Assembly (NCBI GenBank): GCA_016124515.1
Contig: WGNN01000036.1
Span: 1-45,227, forward strand
DNA: 45,227 nucleotides
DNA from: a bacterium
GTDB lineage: Bacteria; Bacteroidota; Bacteroidia; CAILMK01; JACPUW01
Direction of reading: 5' to 3'
Both the position numbers and the translations under genes were made by a program. This document shows, in pieces, positions 1-9,364 of the stretch. A model generated the notes under the pieces. That model made no database searches. It saw nothing but the letters and a program-made list of their open reading frames with translations, and was not told the DNA's origin. Numbering within the stretch: the first letter of the stretch is position 1; each line of letters begins with the position of its first letter.

Positions 1-28
1 GTGAGTTTGCTGAGTTCTAGCGTTTTTG

Positions 29-68
29 TTTACTTTTTTGGTCACGCCTTGGCGTGACAAAAAGTAAA
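29..68. repeat. Inverted repeat / terminator-like hairpin (TTTACTTTTTTGGTCACGCC-TT-GGCGTGACAAAAAGTAAA)
   Basis: GTCACGCC/GGCGTGAC stem flanked by TTTAC-T tract / A tract-GTAAA, one 2-nt bulge. Confidence 0.6.
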
Positions 69-362
69 AGCCCGAGCGGCTTGAGCGGTAGTTGACAGAA
101 TTGCCAACTCTCCAAATCATTTTGCACAACACGGCGGTAAAGGCCAACTGGACAAGAAGAACGAAAAAGTCAATCTCGATGCTGGGGAGGCCGAACAAAA
201 AAACTCTCTCGTCAAGACGAGCTCATACAGCTTTTTGTTCCGGGCGGAATTTCGATTATTTCTCCACTAAAAAGAAAAAGAGCCATCCTGCCTTTATAAA
301 CAAGGAAAATCATCTTATATTTTACCACAAATCCTCAGTTAAATATGGATTCCTAAGCACAA

Positions 363-390
363 AAAAATAACTGCCCGGGAAAGGGCAGCT
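363..390 (-). terminator. Rho-independent-like terminator downstream of the 452..853 gene
   Basis: minus strand CTGCCC-TTTCCC-GGGCAG followed by TTATTTTTTT. Confidence 0.55.
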
Positions 391-451
391 ATCTTGGAAC
401 AAATGAAATTAAGTGCTTGGGCGTCAATTCTTTTTTAGTAAAGCATATTAC

Positions 452-853
452 CTAAACCGCTTCCATTCCTCCAAGGTCAGGGCTGGCAGATTTTGCTCGT
501 TTATCCGCATTTTGACTTGATTTTTTCTTTCCGCGGAAAAACAAAAACAGGTTGAGAAATAGCATAATGCCAAGGTAAATGGTAAAGCCGCCAATTTTGG
601 TGCTCAAGCTTTCCATCATGCGCACCGCAGTTGAAATACTGTTCAATTCTATTATTAAAAAGGCAGTTCCCAGGTTCATTAAATAGAACCCGATTTTGAA
701 AAGGTTGTTGGTGGCAGTGGCAATAGTTTCACGACCGTGAAAAATATCTATCATAAAAACTTTGCTGTTGCTGAAAAGTCGCTGTGCTACCCAAGTGGTG
801 AGTGTAATAGTAACCGGCAGGTAGATGAAGTAGGCTAAGAGTTTGTAGTCCAT
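452..853 (-). CDS. Hypothetical integral membrane protein
   Basis: ORF with several hydrophobic segments; resembles the adjacent ORF. Confidence 0.6.
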   Translation of the reverse strand: MDYKLLAYFIYLPVTITLTTWVAQRLFSNSKVFMIDIFHGRETIATATNNLFKIGFYLMNLGTAFLIIELNSISTAVRMMESLSTKIGGFTIYLGIMLFLNLFLFFRGKKKSSQNADKRAKSASPDLGGMEAV

Positions 854-1203
854 TGTATTGTTTTTTTAAGTTTTTGCGCAATAAAATTTATAATAAGCAG
901 GTTGCAGAAATGCCAAATACCCAGAGTAAAGAAAACCACCCCTGTTTTGTGGAAAATGAAGGCAATGGCCTGCGCCGTATTTTCAGCCGCTTTGTTGTTC
1001 ATAGAAAGATAAAGCAGCACAAAAGCCACATTTACCAAATAGAAGCCTACCAAGAGAATTTGATTTACCGGTTTTACCCAATGCATCGGCAACATTTGTT
1101 TGAGAAAAGGTTCGCCGTTTTTGTACAGGTTTTGACCCAACACCACCGCAGCTGTCAATGAAATTGTCGTGTACAGAATTAGGGTTAATACATTGGTATC
1201 CAT
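835..1203 (-). CDS. Hypothetical integral membrane protein (probable start MDTNVLTL)
   Basis: ORF with hydrophobic helices; shared GFYLxN motif with neighbour. Confidence 0.6.
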   Translation of the reverse strand: MDTNVLTLILYTTISLTAAVVLGQNLYKNGEPFLKQMLPMHWVKPVNQILLVGFYLVNVAFVLLYLSMNNKAAENTAQAIAFIFHKTGVVFFTLGIWHFCNLLIINFIAQKLKKTIQWTTNS

Positions 1204-1310
1204 GCGGGTAGCTTGTTTTACAAGACAAATGTAGAACAAATAAATTAAACTTTCAGAAAAAATTGAAAGTTTTGTAATAAAGCTTGGTTTTACTTCCTTT
1301 CCCATAAAAT

Positions 1311-1345
1311 AAAAAGGCCACAGCTATTTAGTTGTGGCCTTTTTT
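1311..1345 (-). terminator. Rho-independent terminator after the cytochrome c gene
   Basis: 12-bp perfect stem AAAAAGGCCACA/TGTGGCCTTTTT with T-run. Confidence 0.8.
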
Positions 1346-1368
1346 GGCTTATGTATTAAAACGCCTGA

Positions 1369-2319
1369 CTAAATAGTTGGGCGTGGAATAGCATGTTTAA
1401 TGGGCGGTATGGTTTGGAGGTACTCAAATATAGCTCCCGCCTCTTTGTCGCTCAGTTGGGTGAAAGGAATCATAGGATAGCGCAAGGCAGGCCCGTTCTT
1501 TACCTGACCGGTTTTTAAGGCCGTCACAAACTCTTCCTTTGTCCAGTTGCCTATGCCGGTTTCCTTGTCGGGGGTAATGTTGGCGGTTAAAATCACCTCG
1601 CCACTCAGGTTTAAGGTCTTGGTGCCGCCTCCAAAATAGCCCGCACTTTTTTCTGGTTCCAGGTAGTTGTTGCTCGCAAAATCTGCCGAATGACACGAAA
1701 AACACTCCAGGTTAATGGCAAAGTATTTTCCCAATTCCTGCATGTTGTTGGTGTCGGGCAATTCAATTTTTTCGGTGGGATAGGGCATGGGTTTAAAAGC
1801 CACCAAGCAAAGAAACTTGGTAAGCAATGCGGGTTCGCAGGGCTGGTCTGCCACTGCCGCCGCCTTGTTTAAGTCGGAGCGCAAAAACGATATAATGGCG
1901 TTTATATCCTCATCAGCCATGTGGGCTAACTTGGCCATGTAGGGTGGTGCGTATTGTCCATCGCGTTTGATGCCGGTACGCAGCAGGTACACGAGTTCCT
2001 CATCCGTCCACTCGCCAATGCCATAAGTTGGGTCTTGCGTAATGTTTTGACTGTAAATCTTACCAAATTCCGCGGGTGCATCGGTCATGAGTTTGCCGGT
2101 GAGCAAGCCCGTCTCATTGTTTCTATGACAGTTGGCGCAAAGCATATTGGCCAGTTTTTGTCCGCGTGCAATGCTTTCGGGGCTGCTGTGCAGGGTAAAT
2201 GTTATTTTTTCAACCTTATAATGTGGAATACCACGTAGGCTGATGAACAGCAGAAAACCACCTGCAACCACCAAAAGCGCCAGTACAGCTATGCCCAAAT
2301 ACTTTAAAACCTTTTTCAT
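1369..2319 (-). CDS. Di-heme cytochrome c family protein, membrane anchored
   Basis: N-terminal hydrophobic anchor; two CxxCH motifs (CANCH, CFSCH). Confidence 0.85.
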   Translation of the reverse strand: MKKVLKYLGIAVLALLVVAGGFLLFISLRGIPHYKVEKITFTLHSSPESIARGQKLANMLCANCHRNNETGLLTGKLMTDAPAEFGKIYSQNITQDPTYGIGEWTDEELVYLLRTGIKRDGQYAPPYMAKLAHMADEDINAIISFLRSDLNKAAAVADQPCEPALLTKFLCLVAFKPMPYPTEKIELPDTNNMQELGKYFAINLECFSCHSADFASNNYLEPEKSAGYFGGGTKTLNLSGEVILTANITPDKETGIGNWTKEEFVTALKTGQVKNGPALRYPMIPFTQLSDKEAGAIFEYLQTIPPIKHAIPRPTI

Positions 2320-2532
2320 TACTTTTAATTTGCCTGTTATTGATAAAAATCAGGTGAAAGGTATGCCTTTTTGGTCAGGTAGCAATTTAACGCGGATGAA
2401 TTTCAAGAAAAAAGCCATCGAACTGTGGAGAGTGTATGGCAACACAATTGAAAAAATGTGGCTATTCTATTGACCTCAGTCATGTTATATCCATATTACT
2501 ACAATGTAATTTTGCGGCATATTTTTACAACC

Positions 2533-3705
2533 ATGAAACCTTCACCCATAAACTTTGAAGACACCCAAGTGGCTTACGCCATTAAGTCGCGAAAAGAGCT
2601 CAAACTTGCGCGTTTGTTGTTTTCCGTTCTTCAAAATCCTTCGTTGTCAAGCCTTGGACGTTCGCTGCTCAAGTTTGGCATCAATGCGCATTTGCCGGTA
2701 AATGCACCGGTAAAAGCCACACTTTACAAGCATTTTATCGGTGGCGAAAGCATCAACAAAACCATTCCACTGATGGAGAAAATGGCGGGCTACAATGTAT
2801 TTTCCATACTTGACTACAGCCTTGAAGGAATTGAAAGCGAGAAGGAGTTTGACAAAGGGGTGGAGGAGTTTTTGAAAAATGTGGAAGTGGCGGCACAACA
2901 CGATGAAATTCCTTTTTCCGTGTTCAAGCCATCGGCCATTGCCACCCACCGCATTTTGGAGTTGGTATCGTCGGGCAAAACGCTCAGCGACAAAGACAAA
3001 GCTGAATTTGACCGCGTGCGTGGCAGGTTTTACAAAATATTCAGCCGCGCACATGAGTTGGGGGTGCGGGTAATGGTTGATGCCGAAGAAAGTTGGATTC
3101 AACAGGCTATTGATGACCTGACCGATGAAATGATGGACAATTTCAACAAGGAGCGCGTTATTGCCATGAACACTTTTCAGCTTTACCGCAAAGACCGCCT
3201 TGACTACATGATAAAAAGCTACGAACGCTGCGAAAAAGCGGGTTTAAAAATGGGAGCGAAATTGGTGCGCGGTGCCTACCTTGAAAAAGAGCGCAACCGT
3301 GCCGCCGAAAAAGGCTATCCTTCGCCTATAAACGAAACCAAAGCCGATACTGACAAAATGTTTAACGACGCGGTGGCTTATTGCCTTGACCACCTGCACT
3401 TGGGCGAAGTATTTATTGGCAGCCACAACGAGGAAACCGTGGCGCTTGCCGTGGCCCACATGCAAAAAAATAATATAGCGGCAAATGACAGCAGGGTTTG
3501 GTTTTCGCAGCTCTATGGCATGTGCGATTACCTGAGTTTTAACCTTGGCAAACACGGATACAATGTAGCCAAATACATTCCCTATGGTCCTGTAAAAGCG
3601 GTTATCCCGTATTTGGTGCGCCGCGCCGACGAAAACAGCTCGGTAGCAGGACAAGCCGCCAAAGAACTGAAATTGATAAATACCGAACTAAAAAGAAGAA
3701 GCTGA
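2533..3705 (+). CDS. Proline dehydrogenase family protein
   Basis: PRODH-like barrel sequence (MVDAEESWIQQAIDD, KLVRGAYLEKER, IGSHNEETVALA, YIPYGPVKAVIPYLVRRADEN). Confidence 0.9.
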   Translation: MKPSPINFEDTQVAYAIKSRKELKLARLLFSVLQNPSLSSLGRSLLKFGINAHLPVNAPVKATLYKHFIGGESINKTIPLMEKMAGYNVFSILDYSLEGIESEKEFDKGVEEFLKNVEVAAQHDEIPFSVFKPSAIATHRILELVSSGKTLSDKDKAEFDRVRGRFYKIFSRAHELGVRVMVDAEESWIQQAIDDLTDEMMDNFNKERVIAMNTFQLYRKDRLDYMIKSYERCEKAGLKMGAKLVRGAYLEKERNRAAEKGYPSPINETKADTDKMFNDAVAYCLDHLHLGEVFIGSHNEETVALAVAHMQKNNIAANDSRVWFSQLYGMCDYLSFNLGKHGYNVAKYIPYGPVKAVIPYLVRRADENSSVAGQAAKELKLINTELKRRS

Positions 3706-4739
3706 TGGGAGCAGCCAAAAGATCGCTCATGCGGTACCGGCTCATCGACGAAATTTTAACCCGTAAGTCAAAACCTTACCCTTCGCTGGTTGAAATTATT
3801 GACTACGTAAACGACCAATTGCTGGGCTTGTTTGACGATGTAATGGTGTCGCGCCGCACTATTCAAAACGATTTGCGCGACATGCGCGAGAGTGCTGAAC
3901 TGGGTTTTTATGCGCCCATAGAATACCACTCCGCACGCAAAGGATATTACTACAGCGAACCCGACTATTCCATCAACAAATTGCCGTTGAAAAACGAGGA
4001 GCGGCAGGTTATTGAGTTTGTAGCCAATATGTTGGCGCGCTACGAGAACATCCCCATGTTCAGCAATTTCAAACACATTACCCAAAAAATATTTGACTCG
4101 CTGAATATTCACAGCGCGATAGAAAACGACCAATTGCTTACCGCTGCCATACAATTTGACAGCACGCCCGCAGCCAAGGGCAACCAATGGCTGGCCACCG
4201 CCTCAGAAGCCATCAGGCATTACCGCAAATTGCAAATTGCCTATAGCCCTTTTGGCAGCAATCAGGTAAATACCCGCATTTTTCACCCCTATATTCTCAA
4301 AGAATTCAGGGGCAGGTGGTATTTGATTGGCGTGTCAGAAAATGCCGGTGAGGTGAGAACCTACGCGCTTGACCGCATTGAAGAAATGGAATTGCTTGAT
4401 GTGCATTATCCACTGGAAGAAAGCTTTGACCGACAAAAATATTTTGAATACAGTTTTGGTATTTACAACCTGAGCCATGAGGAACCCGAAGAAGTGTTGC
4501 TGCAATTTGAGTTGCAACAAGGCTACTACATACTCAGCAGGCCTATACATCCTACGCAGGAGCTTGTAAGTCAGGGCGATAATGAAATAATTGTTCGTTT
4601 GAAACTATATATTTCAGAAGATTTTATAATGGAAATACTCTCTTTTGGCGACAGGGTAGAGGTGCAAAAACCCGATTCGCTGCGGACCGAAGTTGTGCAA
4701 CGCCTGATGCAAGCGCAAAAAAAATACCTGAAAAAATAG
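3705..4739 (+). CDS. WYL domain-containing transcriptional regulator
   Basis: N-terminal HTH-like region plus WYL core (GRWYLIGVSENAGEVRTYALDRI). Confidence 0.85.
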   Translation: MGAAKRSLMRYRLIDEILTRKSKPYPSLVEIIDYVNDQLLGLFDDVMVSRRTIQNDLRDMRESAELGFYAPIEYHSARKGYYYSEPDYSINKLPLKNEERQVIEFVANMLARYENIPMFSNFKHITQKIFDSLNIHSAIENDQLLTAAIQFDSTPAAKGNQWLATASEAIRHYRKLQIAYSPFGSNQVNTRIFHPYILKEFRGRWYLIGVSENAGEVRTYALDRIEEMELLDVHYPLEESFDRQKYFEYSFGIYNLSHEEPEEVLLQFELQQGYYILSRPIHPTQELVSQGDNEIIVRLKLYISEDFIMEILSFGDRVEVQKPDSLRTEVVQRLMQAQKKYLKK

Positions 4740-4809
4740 TTTTTTGTGCAGCCGGTGCAACCAACCCGGCGCAAATACCAATAATGCAAAAGTAGTTTAC
4801 AACACGAGC

Positions 4810-5127
4810 ATGTTTACAACCATAGAACCATACAGACTCGCCGAAGCAACTGCGCACAACAACTACGTGCTGGTTGACCTGAGAAGCAAAAGAGAATTTC
4901 TTACCGATGGCATTGCGGGTTCTGTCCATATTCCCTACAGCAGTTTGCCCGACAGATGGCAAGAACTGCCCCAAAACAAAGAAATCATTTTGTATTGCAA
5001 CGATGGAAAAATGTCGGCAAGCGCCCGCAATTTCCTGAAAGGCCATGCACGCTTTACCAATGTAGCCTCGCTCGAGTCGGGCATTGGCAGTTTGCAAATA
5101 CAGCTCAAGAGCAAAAAAGCGAGTTAG
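4810..5127 (+). CDS. Rhodanese-like domain protein
   Basis: VLVDLRSKREFLTDGIAGSVHIPY ... IILYCNDGKMSASA active-site loop. Confidence 0.85.
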   Translation: MFTTIEPYRLAEATAHNNYVLVDLRSKREFLTDGIAGSVHIPYSSLPDRWQELPQNKEIILYCNDGKMSASARNFLKGHARFTNVASLESGIGSLQIQLKSKKAS

Positions 5128-5194
5128 CTGTTCAATATCACCTATTCAATTTCTTATTGCTTTGTAACATTGCAGGCCAATTACAACGCGCGCA

Positions 5195-5971
5195 ATGCTC
5201 ATACTTATTTCGCCGGCAAAAACACTTGATTTTGAATCTGCTCCGCTCACTCCGGCCTATTCAGTGCCCGAGAATTTGGAGCAGTCTGAGAAGATTATCA
5301 AAAAACTCAGAACTGTTTCGGTAAAAAAATTGGGTGAGTTGATGTCGATAAGTAAAGACCTGGCCCGGCTAAACCACGAGCGGTACCAGCAATGGCAAAC
5401 GGTTTTTACCCCCGAAAACAGCCGAATTGCCATACAAGCCTTTAAAGGCGATGTATATCTGGGGCTACAGGTAGAAAGTTTTACACCCGAAGATCTGGAC
5501 TACGCCAACAGCCACTTGCGCATACTTTCGGGTTTGCACGGCTTGTTGAAACCACTGGATTTCATACAACCCTACCGCTTGGAAATGGGAACCAAACTGC
5601 CTGTGGGGCGCAAGAAAAACCTGTACCAACTTTGGACCGAGCAAGTAACCGATCGTGTGAATGAGGCGGTAGCCCAAAGCGGAAGTTCGTATTTGCTCAA
5701 CCTGGCTTCAGATGAATACTTCGCTGCGGTTAATACGGAAAAAGTGGAGGCTAATATTATCAAACCCAGTTTTAAGGAATACAAAAACGGCGAATACAAG
5801 GTGCTGAGTTTCTTTGCAAAAAAGGCACGTGGCCTTATGTCGGCCTACATTTTAAAAAACCGCATCAACCATCCGGAAGACATCAAAAACTTTGCGGAAG
5901 AAGATTATACTTACAACCCTGATTTATCAAACCACACAGAATGGGTATTTACCAGAAACAGAGAGAACTAG
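5195..5971 (+). CDS. yaaA: Peroxide stress protein YaaA family
   Basis: MLILISPAKTLDFE; LSGLHGLLKPLDFIQPYRLEMGTKL; LNLASDEYF. Confidence 0.93.
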   Translation: MLILISPAKTLDFESAPLTPAYSVPENLEQSEKIIKKLRTVSVKKLGELMSISKDLARLNHERYQQWQTVFTPENSRIAIQAFKGDVYLGLQVESFTPEDLDYANSHLRILSGLHGLLKPLDFIQPYRLEMGTKLPVGRKKNLYQLWTEQVTDRVNEAVAQSGSSYLLNLASDEYFAAVNTEKVEANIIKPSFKEYKNGEYKVLSFFAKKARGLMSAYILKNRINHPEDIKNFAEEDYTYNPDLSNHTEWVFTRNREN

Positions 5972-6984
5972 GCAACACGAAACCCATACTAAACTGGCTC
6001 TACCTGGGTATGGCCATGATTTTTATTATGGTGCTCATTGGCGGCATTACGCGCCTTACCGACAGCGGATTGAGTATGGTGGATTGGAAACCCATAATGG
6101 GTAGTTTGCCCCCGCTCAACAAACAGCAATGGGCCGATGCTTTTGAGCAATACAAAAATTCGCCGCAGTTTAAGGAACACAACTACCATTTTGAGCTGGC
6201 CAACTTCAAAAGCATATTTTGGTGGGAGTATATCCACCGCTTGTGGGGGCGTATTATAGGTTTGGTTTTTATACTGCCTTTTCTATGGTTTTTGGTTCGG
6301 AAAAAGTTGAGCAAACCGCTCATTGCCCGCTTGGTGGTTGTTTTGCTGCTGGGTTCGTTTCAGGGTTTTATGGGTTGGTATATGGTTAAAAGCGGTCTTG
6401 TAGATGTGCCGCGTGTGAGCCATTTCAGGCTTGCCGCACATTTGCTCACGGCATTTCTTTCTATTAGTTATATCTATTGGATTAGTTTGGAATTGGCTCA
6501 TGAAAGGGGCAACCGATATACCGGCCTTACAAATTTCAAGCGATGGAATATTGCGCTGCTCGTGCTGGTGGTTTTGCAAATAACCTACGGTGCGTTTGTG
6601 GCGGGCAAAGATGCCGGACTCATGCACAATACCTGGCCAAAAATGGATGGTTATTTTATCCATCCTGCTGCCACCGCTCTTGATTCGCTTTGGGAAAGCG
6701 CTACCTACAACAGCTCTATGATACAATTTATCCATCGCAGCCTTGCCATTGTCTTGTTTGTATTTGTGCTTTCGCTGGTATGGGAAGCTGCCAAACGCAA
6801 AATTGGTGGGGCTTTGCGCAGCACCTACAAAATCATGGGTTTTGTGGTGCTTATACAGTTTTTGTTGGGTGTGTTCACCTTGCTGTTTCGGGTGCCCATA
6901 TCGCTGGCCTTATTACACCAATTGGGTGCGCTAGTGCTGTTGCTCAGTACCTTACGGGCCTTATATCTCAACTACAAAGTATAA
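5941..6984 (+). CDS. ctaA: Heme A synthase, COX15/CtaA family
   Basis: GGITRLTDSGLSMVDWKPIMGSLPP, WWEYIHRLWGR, GWYMVKSGL, NTWPKMDG, HRSLA. Confidence 0.93.
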   Translation: MGIYQKQRELGNTKPILNWLYLGMAMIFIMVLIGGITRLTDSGLSMVDWKPIMGSLPPLNKQQWADAFEQYKNSPQFKEHNYHFELANFKSIFWWEYIHRLWGRIIGLVFILPFLWFLVRKKLSKPLIARLVVVLLLGSFQGFMGWYMVKSGLVDVPRVSHFRLAAHLLTAFLSISYIYWISLELAHERGNRYTGLTNFKRWNIALLVLVVLQITYGAFVAGKDAGLMHNTWPKMDGYFIHPAATALDSLWESATYNSSMIQFIHRSLAIVLFVFVLSLVWEAAKRKIGGALRSTYKIMGFVVLIQFLLGVFTLLFRVPISLALLHQLGALVLLLSTLRALYLNYKV

Positions 6985-6994
6985 TATTTCGGGC

Positions 6995-7324
6995 TCAGCC
7001 CACCTTAAGTCCGTTGGCTACGGGGCTGTCGGGCGAAAATAATACCACGCCATGCGCACTGTAGATGCCAAGCACAAGGCACTGCGACATAAAAGGGCCA
7101 ATTTGTTTGGGCGGAAAATTGACTACAGCCAATATTTGTTTTCCGGGAAGCTGTTCTGTGCGGTAGCCATCGGTTATTTGTGCGCTGCTATTTAAAATGC
7201 CAATGGTGGCGCCAAAATCTATCTCCAGCTTGTAGGCAGGTTTTATGGCTTCTTCAAAAATGCTTGCGCTCAAAATGGTGCCTACCCTGATGTCAATTTT
7301 TTCGAAATCGGACCACGAAATCAT
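6995..7324 (-). CDS. csaA: tRNA-binding protein CsaA-like
   Basis: DFEKIDIRVGTILSASIFEEAIKPAYKLEIDFG ... KQILAVVNFPPKQIG; internal start MISWSDF. Confidence 0.9.
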   Translation of the reverse strand: MISWSDFEKIDIRVGTILSASIFEEAIKPAYKLEIDFGATIGILNSSAQITDGYRTEQLPGKQILAVVNFPPKQIGPFMSQCLVLGIYSAHGVVLFSPDSPVANGLKVG

Positions 7325-7334
7325 GCAGTGGGCG

Positions 7335-7859
7335 CTAAATGCGCTTTTTGGCTTGTTTGATATGCGCCAAATGGTGGTTGCTGTGCCAGGCGTACAAGGC
7401 AATGGCTTCCCAAACCCTGTAGGTTTTGTCTTTGCCGGGGTGGTAAAATGTCCTTTCAAACTCGCCGTGGCGCAGCGAATCAAACAAATCGAGCAGGCGT
7501 TGGTGTATGCCGTCAAGTATCATAATAGAAGGTTCTACCGGACCGTCTTCGGCGTCAATAAGATAGGCCCATGAGTCTTGGTCGTAGTCAACAATGGTTG
7601 GGTTGTTTTGGGTAAGCGCCAACCTAACCCGCACATACATATTTATATGGCTGTCGGCCAGGTGGTTTATTACTTGTCGCATGGTCCAGCCGCCATCGCG
7701 GTAGGGTGTGTCAAAATCGTCGTCGCTCAAGCGTTTTATTTCGCGCTCAATTCTTTCGGGCAACAAACGCAAATCGTCGAGCCAGTTTGCCAAATCGGCT
7801 TCGGTATATTTTTCGGGCATTACAAACTTGCCTATCGGATATTTTTCGTCTTTCATCAA
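7335..7859 (-). CDS. DinB/YfiT-family putative metal-dependent hydrolase
   Basis: YRDGGWTMRQVINHLADSHINMYVRVRLALT ... YAWHSNHHLAHI His motif. Confidence 0.88.
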   Translation of the reverse strand: MMKDEKYPIGKFVMPEKYTEADLANWLDDLRLLPERIEREIKRLSDDDFDTPYRDGGWTMRQVINHLADSHINMYVRVRLALTQNNPTIVDYDQDSWAYLIDAEDGPVEPSIMILDGIHQRLLDLFDSLRHGEFERTFYHPGKDKTYRVWEAIALYAWHSNHHLAHIKQAKKRI

Positions 7860-7900
7860 TATTGTTTCACTAAGTTAGCGGGCCACCAAAAGTAGCTTTT

Positions 7901-9217
7901 TTGAAAACGCAAATCAAAATTCCTTCGCCTTTAGCGTTGGCTATTTCCTTAACTTTTATTGTTTGGCTTCTGGCACTTTTACTTACCCTTCCTGAGCGTA
8001 TGGGGCTTGCCGCCTATGCGGTCAATCTTTTTGATATTTGGTTCAATGGCCTGTGGAGTTTGCTGGCTTTTACCATGCAAATGGTTATGATTTTGGTGCT
8101 TGGACATGTTATTGCGCTCAGTCCTTTGGTTTCGCGGCTCATATTCAGGTTGATACAACTTTTTAAAAATCAGGCGCAGGCCACCACCGGTTTGTTGGTG
8201 TGTACCTTGCTTGTGGCTTTTTTCAATTGGGGTTTGGGGCTCATTTTTGGTGCGGTTATGGCGCGCAAACTGGGCGAATATGCAGCAGCCAAAAACTGGC
8301 CACTCAACTACCCGCTTGCCGGTGCAGCGGGCTATGCCGGACTCATGATTTGGCATGGCGGCATAAGTGGCTCGGCGCCCCTTTCAGTAGCTGCTCCCGA
8401 TCATTTTCTTTTTGGCGAAATAGGCGTTATCAGCTCATCAGAAACCATTTTCAGCCTGCCCAATCTATTGATTAATGCAGCGTTGGTTGTGGTTTTGGCG
8501 CTGGTGGTTTGGTGGTTGGCGCGCAGGTCAACACCCACGCAATTGGCGCCCAACTGGAATTTGCAGGCCACTATTGATCAGCAGCCTGAAAAATACAAAG
8601 CCAACTTGCTGATGCTTTTTTTTGGGGGCATCATGTTGCTGATTTCGGTTTTTGAACTGGTGAAAAACTACAGCGAAACCGGAGATTTTTTCGCTGCCCT
8701 GAGTTTGAATTTTGTGAATTTTTTGCTCTTCGGACTCGCTTTTTTATTGATGGGCAATATGAGCCAATTGGAAAAAGCAGCAGCAGAAGCGAGCTACAGC
8801 GTTTCAGGAATTTTGCTTCAATTTCCGCTGTATGCAGGCATTATGGCCTTGATGGCAAAGAGCGGTCTGCTGGAAATGATGGCCGGCGGTTTCATAGCTA
8901 TTTCTAATGAACACAGTTTTTCGTTATTGACTTTAATAAGCGCTTCGGTGGTGAATTTGTTTGTGCCGAGCGGCGGGGGGCAATGGGCCGTTCAGGGGCC
9001 GGTAATTGTAGAAGCCGCGCAACATTTGGGCGTGGCTATTCCAAAAAGCATCATGGCCTTGGCTTATGGCGACGAACTTACCAATATGATCCAACCTTTC
9101 TGGGCTTTGCCGCTTTTGGGTATTACCAAGCTGAGGGCCAGTGAATTGCTGCCCTATACTTTCAAACTCATGTTGGTGGGCTTTGTGGTGTACGCGCTGG
9201 GGCTATTGTTGTGGTAG
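7901..9217 (+). CDS. Short-chain fatty acid transporter family (AtoE-like)
   Basis: Multi-pass membrane protein; MIWHGGISGSAPLSVA, NLFVPSGGGQWAVQGPV; TTG start. Confidence 0.85.
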   Translation: MKTQIKIPSPLALAISLTFIVWLLALLLTLPERMGLAAYAVNLFDIWFNGLWSLLAFTMQMVMILVLGHVIALSPLVSRLIFRLIQLFKNQAQATTGLLVCTLLVAFFNWGLGLIFGAVMARKLGEYAAAKNWPLNYPLAGAAGYAGLMIWHGGISGSAPLSVAAPDHFLFGEIGVISSSETIFSLPNLLINAALVVVLALVVWWLARRSTPTQLAPNWNLQATIDQQPEKYKANLLMLFFGGIMLLISVFELVKNYSETGDFFAALSLNFVNFLLFGLAFLLMGNMSQLEKAAAEASYSVSGILLQFPLYAGIMALMAKSGLLEMMAGGFIAISNEHSFSLLTLISASVVNLFVPSGGGQWAVQGPVIVEAAQHLGVAIPKSIMALAYGDELTNMIQPFWALPLLGITKLRASELLPYTFKLMLVGFVVYALGLLLW

Positions 9218-9364
9218 TGGAGGGGGAGTATAAAATAGTCTATTTTGGAGTGTCATGGGCTTATTTTTCCGATTATTTCGATATGTATTAGCTAAATTTT
9301 CCAACTGTCGAGGGGCGTATAATTTATTTACATATTCGGTTCAATCTTAGCTGCAGTGTTCCAT

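Noticed and set aside
92-370. 92-aa plus-strand ORF at left edge
   Set aside because: Composition and context suggest repeat sequence, not a real gene.
2647-3102. Antisense ORFs inside proline dehydrogenase and other large genes (e.g. 3244..3654, 34192..34869, 36019..36711)
   Set aside because: Fully antisense to well-supported genes, low-complexity compositions, no domains.
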